Part shown: positions 41,501 to 53,800 of the stretch, piece after piece
Layout: every line of letters starts with the position of its first letter
Position numbering within the stretch: the first letter of the stretch is position 1
Assembly: GCA_964484205.1 (NCBI GenBank)
Contig: CAZAEZ010000004.1
Span: 164,051 to 228,050, forward strand
Reading direction: 5' to 3'
Length of the DNA stretch: 64,000 nt
From: M3007 sp964484205
GTDB taxonomy: Bacteria; Bacteroidota; Bacteroidia; Chitinophagales; Saprospiraceae
The notes under the pieces: model-generated
What the model was told of the DNA's origin: nothing
The model's input: the letters and a program-made list of their open reading frames with translations, nothing else
Databases searched by the model: none
Made by a program: the position numbers and the translations under genes

Positions 41501-41632
41501 TCAACGCGCAATTGGCCGGGCCGAAGGTCCGCTTGTACTGGACAGCCGCAATGTCGTGAAGTTTTCCACCAAAAAGTCCAGGTCGACCGACTGGACTTTT
41601 TTCAATTCCGGGTCGCGCACCCGCCATACCAT
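41501..41632 (-). other. Possible gene remnant or tiny ORF (43 codons)
   Basis: The minus-strand frame from ATG 41632 gives MVWRVRDPELKKVQSVDLDF and 23 more residues. It looks more protein-like than its surroundings, but an in-frame stop sits eight codons upstream. It could be the leftover C terminus of a lost gene or chance. The rest of 41465-41816 shows nothing else recognisable. Confidence 0.2.
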
Positions 41633-41816
41633 CGGCTTTACCTCCCGGTCGGTATGTTACCGCCGGCTTCCTTCAGATTCCACCTCGCAGTGGGCCCCCG
41701 ACACTCCATGGAGCAGGATTTTCTCACCGCCAAATTAGCGCCCATGCAAGGCGCACTAAAAAAGGCCCCTCCGGCGAATCCGGAAGGGCCCATTCTTGAA
41801 AAACGAAATGTATCGC

Positions 41817-44800
41817 TTACGGACCAACGGCCTTCATCGTACGGGTTTGTTTGCCGTACGGCGTCGTCAGTTCGTAGTACAGTATGCCAATCGCACCGAT
41901 GTCGCGGAGTTGAATCGTCTCCTCGTTGTAGCCGGCCGGGTAGTCGCCGTCGATGCGCAGCAGTTCGCGGCCGCTCGCGTCGAGGATGCGCAATTGCGCC
42001 GTGCAGGCCTCCGGCAGCATAAAGCCGATGACGGTATGGTGCGTGAACGGGTTGGGCCGGTTTTGCAGCAGTTCGATCTGTTTTTCGGCGGTCGCCGGAT
42101 CGTCTACTGCAATATTGGCCGCTTCGGTAAATTCCAGTTCCACACTCGTCCGGGCAAAGTCGGCAGTGTACGCCTTCGGTTCGAGCGACGGGGCGTGCAG
42201 GCGCAACACCTCGCTGAGCAGGCGGCCGCCCTGCAATACGCGGAAGCGCAAGGCAAACAGCGGTGTGCCGTCGGCGAGGGTATGGCCATCGGTGTCGAGC
42301 CAGAGGGTACGGATGTCGCCGGCTTTTGCCTGGCTCAGACCGAAGTGTTCGGCAGGGTTGAGCGCCAGCGGCGAGCCGGACGTTTCCACGGCTTCCAGTT
42401 GCAGGTATGCCGGGTCGGCAAACAGGGCATGCTGGAAAGTGATCAAATCCGCAAAATTGGCGGCCCGGAAGACCACGGTTATTGTTTTTCCGGTCAGGAG
42501 ATGTTCATCCTGCACACGGTAAACAAGCGGATCGACCGGCGCCGGCTTCAACAGCGGGTCGGCAGTTGCATTGACGTCGCCTTTCTTGATCCCGTAGAAA
42601 TTCTGCTCGTTCGCGCCACTGCCTGCACCGGTCAGCACACGGGTCGACGGGATGGGCAACAGGAACGGGTTCGGAGCCGGGTGATAACCCAGCGACCAGG
42701 GCGTATCCGTCGTGTCGGGCACAAAACGCCAGGGCATGAGCTCGAAGAGTTCCAGCGCCGGTTCGCTGCCCAACAGGGCGCGTCGGATCTGTACTTCGTC
42801 GTTTGCCGTGATCTTGTTGTCCATATCCACGTCGGCTGCTATGAGCTTGTACGGATCGGTGATCAGTAAGAAGCCCATTATGTGCAGACGAATCAGCGTG
42901 GCATCCGTGCCGTCGACGCCGTTGAGCGGATCGATCGGGATGGTGGTCATCGAACCCGGTTTGCTCGGTGTGAGCACGAAGTTGGTACCACCCGCCGGCG
43001 TGATGGAATAATCGCCATTGGCCGGAGTAGGTCCGACGGCCTGGTTGTCATCGCCGCTCAGGGTAACGGTTGCCTGGGCCACCCCAACGGTGTCGGCATT
43101 GTTGCCTTCCCAGATGATGGTGCCGGTAATGGTCGCGCAAACGCTCACCTGGATAATCGCGGTACAGGTAGCCGCGTTTCCGTTCACATCTTTAACCGTC
43201 CAGGTTACCGTCGTTTTTCCGACTTCAAACGCCACACCTTGCAGGCTGCCGCTGCCGCTGCCAAAGGTAGCACCGGACAGCTCGTAGCCAACGCCCTCGA
43301 TACCGCAGTTGTCGGCCGGGAAGGTCGGATCGAAATCCTGGTTGGCGATTACATGCGTACAGGTATCGGTGTTCGGCGCGAGCACGGCGTCTTGCGGGCA
43401 AACGAACGTGGGCGGCGTCGTATCGCGGATGGCGATCGTCTGCGTCAGCACGGTCATGTTGCCGCAATCGTCGGTCAGCTTCCAGGTGCGGAATACGGTG
43501 CGTTCGGTGCCACCAGGTCCGGGTTCGGCTTCGTCTTCAAACGTGGCGTCCAGATCAGTGGAACAATTGTCGGCTTCGTCGGTCACATCGCCTACCAGGC
43601 TGTAATCCACCTCGCAGTCGGCATCCGCGTACAGGGTGATATCGTCGGGCACGGTGAAGGTGGGCGGTGTGTTGTCCACGATCACAATTTTAGCCGTGCA
43701 AACCGTGCTGCTGTTCTGGCATCCGTCGAAGGCCTGGAACGTCACGGTTTGTTCGCCGGTTTCACCGCAGCCGTCGCTGAATGCAGTCGGGCTGTAGGTG
43801 TGCGAAACGGCAGCGTCGCCGCAAGCATCGGTAGCCGTCACAGCCGCCAGCCAGGCAGCGATCAGGTCGCCATTTTGCGGGTCACCGCACTCGAGCGTCA
43901 GATCGGCTTGCGGGCATTCGAGCACCGGCGGCGTGTTGTCCTCGATGACAATCACCCTGGTGCAAGGCTGGCTTTGGTTTTGGCAGTCGTCGACCGCCGA
44001 GAAAACCACAGCCTGCTCGCCCGTGTTGCCGCAGCCATCGCTGAAGTTATCCGGGTTGTAGGTATTGTTCACCGTGGCGTCGCCGCAGGCATCTTCGGCC
44101 GTTGCCTCAGCCAGCCAGGCGGCGATCAAGTCTGCATTTTGCGCATCCCCGCATTCCAGTGTCAGGTCGGCCTGCGGACAAGTCAGTGCCGGCGGCGTGT
44201 TGTCTTCAATCACAATTTTAGCCGTGCATGGTTCTGCGCTGTTTTGGCATTCATCAAAGGCCTGGAAGGTCACGGTCAGTTCGCCCGTGTTGCCGCAGCC
44301 GTCGCTGAGTTGATCCAGGTCAAAGTCGGTGGTCACGGTCGCGTCGCCGCAGGCATCTTCAGCCGTCGCCTGTGCCAGCCAGGCGTCGATCAGACCGCCA
44401 TTTGCCGTGCTACCGCATTCGAGCGTCAGGTCGGTCTGTGGACAAGTCAGGGTCGGCGGCGTGGTATCCACGATCGTGATCGTGCGCGCACAAGGCGTGC
44501 TTTCGTTGTCGCAGGCGTCGGTCGCTGTGAAGGTCACCGTTTGTTCGCCGGTTTCGCCGCAGCCGTCGCTGAAGGCAGTCGGGCTGAAGTTGTGCGAAAC
44601 CGTAGCGTCACCGCAGGCATCTTCGGCCGTAGCCAGAGCCAGCCAGGTGTCGATGCGGCCGGCATTATCCGGATTGCCGCATTCGAGCGTCAGGTCGTCG
44701 GGACAGCTAAGTACCGGCGCCGTGTTATCCTCGATGCGGATGGTGCGCGTGCAAGGTTCGCTCTGGTTCTGGCAGTCATCGACAGCGAAGAAAACCACGG

Positions 44801-47800
44801 CTAGTTCGCCGGTTTCGCCGCAGCCGTCGCTGAAGTTTGCCAAATCGTAATTGTTGCTCACGGTGGCGTCTCCACAATCATCCTCAGCCGATGCCGAAGC
44901 CAGCCAGGTGGCGATCAGGTCGGCGTTTTCCGGGTTGCCGCATTCGAGTGTCAGGTCATTCGGCGGGCAAGTCAGTTCCGGCGCAGCCGTATCCTCAATG
45001 GTAATCACCTGAACGTGGCTGGTAGCGTTGCCGCAGTCGTCTTCAGCCGTCCAGGTGCGGGTCAGCTTGTACGCTTGCGGGCAAGGCCCGTCGGTGCGCT
45101 CTTCTGCGTATTCCACGGAAATTTCAGCATCGCAGAAATCTTCCGCTTCGAGCGTTGCCGGGTCCGGAATCGTTTCACCGCATTCCAGCGTCAAATCCGC
45201 AGGCAACGGATCGGTCGTCCAGGTCGGTGGTTGCGAATCCTGGATGGTGATTACCTGCTGGATCGATGTTTGGTTGCCGCAGTCGTCTTCGGTCGACCAG
45301 GTGCGCGTGATCACCGTGCTGCCCGGGCATGCGCCGGGTTCGGAAACCTCGCCTTCGTAGGTGACGGTAATATCCTCGTCGCAATCGTCTGCCGCAGTAG
45401 CCGCTTCGTAAGGCGGCGCTACGCCGTCGCATTCCAGTTGCACACTTTCCGGCACGAAGGTCCAAACGGGTGGCTCCGAGTCGGTGATCGTAATCACCTG
45501 GATACAGGCCGCCGCAATGTTGCAATCGTCGGAAGTGATCCAGTTGCGAAGCACGGTTTGGGTGCAGTCGTCGCCACCCAAATTCGTTTCGGTGTAGCTG
45601 GTCGCCAAATCCATGTCGCAGTTATCGGATACCGTCGGAACGCCCATGTTCGGATTTTCATCCGGGTCGGTGCTTTCGTCGCACTGGACGGTCACATCGG
45701 CCGGACAAACGATTTTCGGACGGGTGGTATCCTGCACGGTAATGGTTTGCACACAAATTGCGGTGTTGCCGCAGGCATCCTCGGCCTGCCAGGTGCGTAG
45801 GATGCTTTGTCCTTGCGGGCAAGGTATCGGACCGGCAGTCTGGCCCAGGTATTCCACCGTCGGTTCGGCATCGCAGTTATCCGTAGCGGTGGCGGAGCCC
45901 AGTGCTTCCAGGGAATAGTCTTCGTCGCAGTTGATCACAGTGTCCTTCGGACAAACGATATCCGGCGCGATCAAATCCACCACGGCAATGCGCTGCGTAC
46001 AGGCGGCCGGGTTGTTGCAGTTGTCCACGGTCAGCCAGGTGCGGATGATCACGTTGACTTCCGGACACATGGTTGGCGCCGTTTGGGTGAAGTCGGTGAA
46101 CGTCACGCCCGGTTCCGGATCGCAGTTGTCGGTCGCTTCGGCTTCGCCCAGTTCGGCCGGGCTGATGTCGTCGCCGCAGTTCACCGTCACGTCGTCCGGA
46201 CAGGTAATTTCCGGCGCCGTTTCATCGATCAGCTGGATGGTTTGCGTACAGGGCTGTGCTTGATTTCCGCAGGCATCCACCGAAGTCCACACCCGGGTGA
46301 TCAGGTAAGCCTGGTCGGTGCAGGTGCCGTTGTTCGTCTGGTTGTCGGTATCGCTGTAGTCGATCGTCGGATCGCCGTCGCAGTTGTCTTCGGCGGTTGC
46401 CATGCCGGTGTTATCCGGCAGGATCGATTCTTCGCAACTGATGGTGATGTTGTCCGGGCAAGTCAGCGTCGGCGAGGTGATATCCTCCACAACGATGGTT
46501 TGCGTTTGCACCAGCGAATTGCCGCAGCCGTCGTCGAGCGTCCAGGTCCGCGTGATGGTGTAGCTGTAATCCGTACAGCTGCCGTCGTCCGTTTGGGTGC
46601 TCGCATCGCTGTAGGTCGCTTCCAGGCCGGTATGGCAGTTGTCAAATTCGTCGGTCACATCGCCGGTCAGGCTCAGGTCGGCCGGGTTGTCTTCACAGTA
46701 GATGGACAGGTCTGCGGGCACGGTAAATTCCGGCGCGGTGTTGTCCACTATCGTGAAAATTTGCTGCCGCTGGCGGAAGTTGCCGCAGTCGTCATATACC
46801 CGCCAGAGTATACGTATCTGGCGCTGGCAGTCGTCGGCCGTGCCGCCCCAGTCTTCAAAAATATTCCAGACGAAGAGTTTCAGGTCGTCGCCTTCGGAAC
46901 AGTTGTCGCTGTACACCGTCGGGCCGTCGATGCTGATGCCGTGCACCGTGTAGTTGAACGCCGTATTGCCGGTAGCCACCGGATTCGTCTGGTCAATGGT
47001 CAGACTGATCGAAGCGATTTCCGGACAGGTAGCGCCGTCTTCCGTGGTCAGCGTCATATCGTCGGGCCGCGGGAAGGTCGGAATCAGCGTATCCTGCACC
47101 GCAATGACCTGTGTTTGCGTCAGCACGTTTCCGCAGCCGTCGGCAAGCGTCCAGGTCCGGGTGATGATCTTGTCGCCGGCACAGTCGCCGTCGGCAATGT
47201 CATCGCTGAAGGTGGCTTCCAGGCCGGTCGCGCAGTTGTCGTCCTCGTCGTCCACATCGCCTGTCACGGCTGTGCTCGCGTCGTATTCACAGTTGCCGTC
47301 GGAATAGACGGTGGCATCAACCGGTACTGTGAACGTTGGCGGCACGATATCCTGCACGGTGATCACTTGCGTGAACACTTCGCTCACATTGCCGCATTCA
47401 TCCGTCACCGTCCAGGTATTGGTGTAGGTGCCGGTATGCGGGCATTGGCCGGGCACGAAGTCGCCTTCCTCTTTTTCGATATTGGTAACATCGTCATCGC
47501 AGTTGTCTTCGGCAACCGGGAACAGTTCCTGGGCGGCCGTAAGTGCATCGGGATCATCGCAATCCACCGTTTTATCCAGGTCGCCCGGTTGGGTCACCCA
47601 GGTGGGCGGTTCGGTATCGCGCACGGTGATCGTTTGCATGCAAAGGGTCCCGTTGTCGCAGTCGTCGGCTGCCAGCCAGGTGCGTTTGATCGTAAAGCTG
47701 CCGGGACAAGCGCCCGGGGTGATCATGTCAACCGGATTGGCGATCAATACGTTCGGGTCGCAGTTGTCCTCGGCCAGCGGCTCGCCGGTATCGGCCGGGT

Positions 47801-50800
47801 CGGTACTTTCGTCGCACTGGACGGTGATATCGTTCGGACAAATCAAAACCGGGCGCGTGGTATCCTGTACTACGATAATTTGTTCGCAGGTAGTCATGTT
47901 GCCACAGTGATCAACGGCCGTCCAGGTACGCGTAATGGTTTTGCCCTGCGGGCAATCCGGGTCAATGACGGAAACATCCGAGTAATCGACTCCGGGCGCT
48001 GCATCGCAATTGTCCACAACTTCAGGTATACCGGTTACCTGCGGGTCCGGATCGACTTCGCAGTTGATGGTATCCCGTACCGGACAGAGTATAAACTCCG
48101 GCGCCGTTTCATCAATCAGCGCAATAAACTGGTCGCACACTTCCACATTTCCGCAGTTGTCAAAAGCAAACCAGGTGCGGGTGATCACGGCCAGCGAATC
48201 ATTTATACAGGGGCCGGTGGTCTGCTCGTCCTCCCAAACAATCGTCGGGGTGGCATCGCAGGCGTCGATGGCAATGGCCATGCCGCCGGTATTGACCGGG
48301 TCGGTGGCGGTAGCGCAATCCAGCGTAATATCGGCCGGGCACTCGATGAGCGGCGCGGTGTTGTCCAATACTAAAATCAGTTGCACGCAGTCGGAAGTCG
48401 AATTGCCGCAGGCATCTTCCACCGTCCAGGTGCGGGTGATCTGCTTCACGACCGGGCATTGCAGGCCGGTGGTAACTTCCACATCGGAGGACGTGATCGT
48501 CGGATCCGGATCGCAGTTGTCTTCGGCAGTCGGAACGCCGGTATTTGCCGGATCGGTATTCGTATTGCTTGCGTTAAGATCGCATTCCACAGTGATCGTC
48601 GGCGGACAGACGGTAAACACCGGCGCCTGCGTATCGACCACGATGATCGGTTGAATACAGGTCGCGTCGTTTCCACAAGCATCTACAGCCGTCCAGGTAC
48701 GCGTGATGCTGTAGCTGAAATCGGTACAGGAGCCGTCGTCCGTTTGCGTGCTGGCGTCGTCGTAAGTAATCGCCGGGTTGCCGTCGCAGTTATCGGTTGC
48801 GGTGGCTTCGCCGGTTGCACTCGGATCGGTCGGCTGGTCGCATTGTACCGTTGTGGGTTCCGGACACAGGATGATCGGATCAGTCGTGTCTACTACCGTA
48901 ATGGTTTGAATACAGGACGTGGCATTGTCGCAGGCGTCGGTTGCCGTCCAGGTACGGGTGATGGTGTAGCTGAAATCCGTGCAGGCGCCTTCGTCCGTTT
49001 GCGTGCTTTCATCGTCAAAGTCGATCGTCAGGTTGTTGTCGCAGTTGTCGGTTGCTTGCGCAAAACCGAGCGCCTGCGGGTCGGTGGGCTGATCACATTC
49101 CACAGTGGTGCTTTCCGGGCAGAAGGTGATTGTCGGGACGGTCGTGTCTTCAACTATAATTGTTTGCATGCAGGTCGAAACATTGCCGCAGGCGTCGGTA
49201 GCCGTCCAGGTACGCGTAATCGTGTAACTGTAATCGGTGCAGGAGCCGTCGTCTGTTTGCGTGCTTTCATCCTCGTAGGTGATAACCGGGTTCATGTCGC
49301 AGTTATCCATTGCCGAAGCCGAACCGAGGGCATCCGGGTGGGTGCTTTCGTCGCATTCGACGGTGGCATCGGCCGGGCAGGTAATTACCGGCAGCTCGCT
49401 ATCCTCCACATTGATCTGCTGGATACAGGTGCCGGTGTTTCCGCAGGCATCCGTCGCCATCCAGGTCCGGGTGATGAGTGCGCCGTTGGCGCAGTTGCCC
49501 TGACTGGTATTATCTTCATAGTCAATCGCAAAGGGTCCTTCATCGCAGTTGTCTTCGATCATCGATTGCTCCAGCTCGCCGGTCAGCACCGGGTCGGGCG
49601 TTTCATCACATTCCACCGTAAAATCAGTCGGGCAGGTCAGCACCGGCGGCGTGGTATCTTCCACGGTGATCGTTTGAATACAAACCGTACCGTTCGAGCA
49701 AGCATCCAACGCCACCCAGGTACGGATGATCGTTTTTTCCTGCGGGCAATCGCCCGAAATGATCACCTCGTCGTCCAGCAGCACCACCGGCGCCGTATCA
49801 CAAATATCGGTAGCCGTGGCTATTCCGGTCGGGTTCCCTGCGCCCGGTGTCAAATCTTCATCGCATTCCACCGTCACATTCGGCGCGCAGGTAATCACCG
49901 GCGGTGTGGAATCGTCAACCGTGATGGTTTGGACGCATGTAGCGGTATTTTCACAAGCGTCGGTTGCCGTCCAGGTACGAATGATCTGGAATTCCTGTGG
50001 GCAATCCATACTCGGAACAATCTCGTCATCCGACTCAACCACCGGCGGCGGGCTGCAGTTATCCGTGGCTTCCGCCATGCCGGTTACCGATGGATCGGTG
50101 GACGTGTTGCATTCCACGGTAATCGGGTCGGGGCATAGGGTGATTGTCGGCGGCGTGATGTCCTGAACCGTAATATTTTGCACACAAACTCGCAGGTTTT
50201 GGCAATTGTCCACAGCCACCCAGCGCCGGGCAATCGTGTAGTTGTTCGGGCAGTTGCCGTCGGTCCTTGTATCAGTGGACAGGATAACCGGATCGGTGTC
50301 GCAGTTATCTGTAGCCGTGGCTTCTCCGGTCACAGTCACATCCGTTCCTTGCTCGCAGCTGACGGTGATGTTTGCCGGGCAAACGATCACCGGCCGGGTG
50401 GTATCCTGTACGGTGATGATCTGCTCGCAGGCCGTGGTATTTTGGCAAGCGTCGATGGCCAACCAGGTACGGGTAATCGTCCGTTCGGGACAGTTACCCG
50501 CCGGGTCTCCGGCATCGGAGAAGGTAGCCATCACGCCCGGGTCGCAGGCATCCGTAACCGTGGCCGAGCCGGTATTCGCCGGGATCGGGTCTACTTCGCA
50601 GTTGATGACTGTGTCCTTCGGACAAACGAGAGCCGGGAACGTGGTATCCTCGATGGTGAAGGTTGCCGTAGTTTGTACGGTGTTGCCGCAGTCGTCTTCA
50701 GCGGTGAAGGTCACGGTAACGCTGCCGGTTTCGCCACAGTCGTCGCTCAGTTCAGCCGGGTTCGGCGCATAAGTCCAGGTAACGTCGCTGCAAGCATCGG

Positions 50801-53800
50801 TAGCTACAGCGCCGCCGTTGGAAGCCAGCCAGGCATCCAGCGCAGTCGTATTGCCGGCGCCGTCACATTCGACGGTCAAATCCGATGCAGGGGTGTCCAA
50901 ACTCGGATCGGTGGTATCTTCAATGGTAAAGGTGGCCGTCGTCACCGATGCGTTGTCGCATTCGTCGGTGGCGGTGAAGGTCACGGTAACGCTGCCGGTA
51001 GCGCCGCAAGCGTCGCTCAGGCCGGCAAAGTCGTTCGACCAGCTTACGCCGCCACAAGCATCGCTGGCCTCAGCACCGCCGTTGGCAGCCAGCCAGGCAT
51101 TGAGTGCGTCGGTGTTGCCGGCGCCGTCGCATTCAACCGTACGGTCGGCAGCCGGCACGTCGATACTCGGGTCGGTCGTATCCTCAATGGTGAACGTAGC
51201 GGTCGTGTAGGCGGTGTTGCCGCAGGCATCGGTGGCCGCGAAGGTCACTTCTACCGAACCGGTAGCGCCGCAATCGTCGCTGAGTTCTTCAAAATCATTG
51301 CTCCAGCTCACAGCGCCGCAATCGTCGCTGGCCTCAGCGCCGCCGTTATCGGCCAGCCAATTGGCGAGTTCCGTCATATTGCCGTTGCCATCGCATTCAA
51401 CCGTTTCATCGGAGGCTTCGACATCGATGGTCGGCGGGGTCTCATCTTCGATGGTCAGGGTGGCGGTGGTCACCGATTCGTTGCCGCAGTCGTCCTTCGC
51501 GGTGAAGGTTACCGTCACACTGCCGGTAGCGCCGCAATCGCCGTTTACACCGCCAAAGTCGTTGCTCCAGGTCACGTTGCCGCAGGCATCGCTGGCTTCG
51601 GCGCCGCCGTTGTCGGCCAGCCAATCCGCCAGTTCCGTCATGTTGCCGCTGCCATCGCATTCCACCACCAGGTCGGCGGCTTCGGTGTCGATGGTTGGCG
51701 GGGTGGTATCTTCGATGGTAAAGGTGGCGGTGGTTACAGCGGCATTGCTGCAATCGTCGGTGGCTATAAATGTCACCGTTACGCTGCCCGTAGCGCCGCA
51801 ATCGTCGCTGAGTTCCACAAAATCGCTAGTCCAGGTAACGCCGCCGCAAATATCGGAGGCTTCAGCGCCGCCGTTGGAAGTCAGCCAGTCATTCAGGTCG
51901 GTTGTATTGCCCGATCCGTCGCATTCCACCGTTTTGTCGGAAGCTTCCACATCAATGGTGGGTGCGGTGGTGTCTTCGATGGTGAACGTGGCGGTGGTCA
52001 CCGATGCGTTGTCGCATTCGTCTGTGGCGGTGAATGTCACCGTTACGCTGCCCGTGGCGCCGCAGTCGTCGCTGAGCGCAACAAAATCGTTGGTCCAGGT
52101 CACGTCGCCGCAGGCATCGGTGGCCGATGCGCCGCCATAGTTAGCCAGCCAGTCGTTCAGATCGGCTGTATTGCCCGATCCGTCGCACTCCACCGTTTTG
52201 TCTTCCGCTTCCACATCGATTACCGGCGGCGTGGTATCCTGAACACGGATGGCCTGCACACAACTTGTTTCGTTGCCGCAGGCATCCCTGACGGTCCAGG
52301 TGCGCTGGATGATGTAATCTTCCGGACAGCCGTTGGGAATAATAAACGGATCCGAATCTTCGTGCGTGAGCGCCGGAGCGGTATCGCAGTTATCGCTTGC
52401 CGTGGCAAAACCCGTCGGGAAACCCTGGCCGGGGTCGCCCGGCGTCAGATCGTCGTCGCATTCCACCGTCACCGCCGCAGGGCAGGCTATAGTTGGCAAA
52501 ATAATGTCTTGCACCGCGATGGTTTGCACGCAGGTGGTCTGGTTGCCGCACGCATCCAGGGCAAGCCAGGTGCGCTCGATGGTAAACTCCTGCGGGCAAT
52601 CGCCATCCACAATTTCGTCGTCATAAGCGACGTCCGGCGTCGAACAATTGTCGGTCGCCCCGGCATTACCGGTGGCGGCAGGCAGCGTGCTGGTATTGCA
52701 GTCGACCGTCACATCGGCCGGACAAGAAATGACCGGCGGCGTGGAATCGTTTACCGTGATCACCTGCACGCAGCTGCTCTCGTTGCCGGCGGCGTCTTTG
52801 GCCGTCCAGGTGCGGAAAATCACGTATTCCTGTGTGCAACCCGGGCCGGGGGAGTTCTCATCCAGGTAAGTCAGCATGGCCACCGGCGGACAGTTGTCGG
52901 TTGCTGTGGCTTCGCCGGTCGGCGCCATCGGGCCGGGCGTCAGGTCTTCGTCACATTCCACTGTGATCGGATCGGGGCAGGTAACGACCGGTTTGTCGTT
53001 GTCGGTCACATCGACGGTGAAGGTGCAGTTGGCGGTATTGCCTTGCCCGTCTGTAACGGTGTAGGTGACCAGTGTTTGGCCGTTTTCAAAATTAAAGGCA
53101 TCCGCTCCGCCGGGCGAAACGCCGCCGCCGGTGGGCAATCCTGCCGGGGCAGGCGTGCCGGCGGCAAAACTGATTTCCAGGCTGCCGCCGGGACAATTAT
53201 CCGTGTCGTAGTTCAGCGCCGGGTGCGTCAGGGTGATGGTGGTATCGCAGTTATCGCCGTCGGTGGTGGCTGCGATATCGTCGGGGCAACTGATTGCCGG
53301 TTGCGGTTCCACCAGAATTTCGATGGTATACGCCGGGCCTTCGCAAAGCAGGTTGTTGGCGTTGAGGCGTTTGGGAATGATCGTCAAAGTGGCCGTTTGC
53401 GCGGTAGCGCCGGTATTCGTCAGTGTAGTGGCAGTGACGATAAGGTCGTTGCTGCCATCGGTATCCGAACCACTGGCCGGAGCAGCCGTGATGTCGGTAC
53501 CGCTCCACATCCACATGATCTGGTTGTTGTTGAGTCCGGCAACAATGTTGTGATCCACCGTGAAGGGGCCCACTTCAGCGCCCGAGCAGACCGCCGTGGG
53601 CGGCGTCGGGTCGATGCCAAGCACTTGCGGGAGCGGGCGCACGGTGACGGTGATCATGGCCGGCGTACCGGCGCAGGGGCCGTACTTCGGCGTGACGGTG
53701 AAGGTGATATCGACGGAGTTGACGTTGATGTTGTCGATGATGCCGGTGAGGTCGGGGTCGCCGGTGGTGACCATGCCTTCGCCGGTAGTCGGGCCGAAGT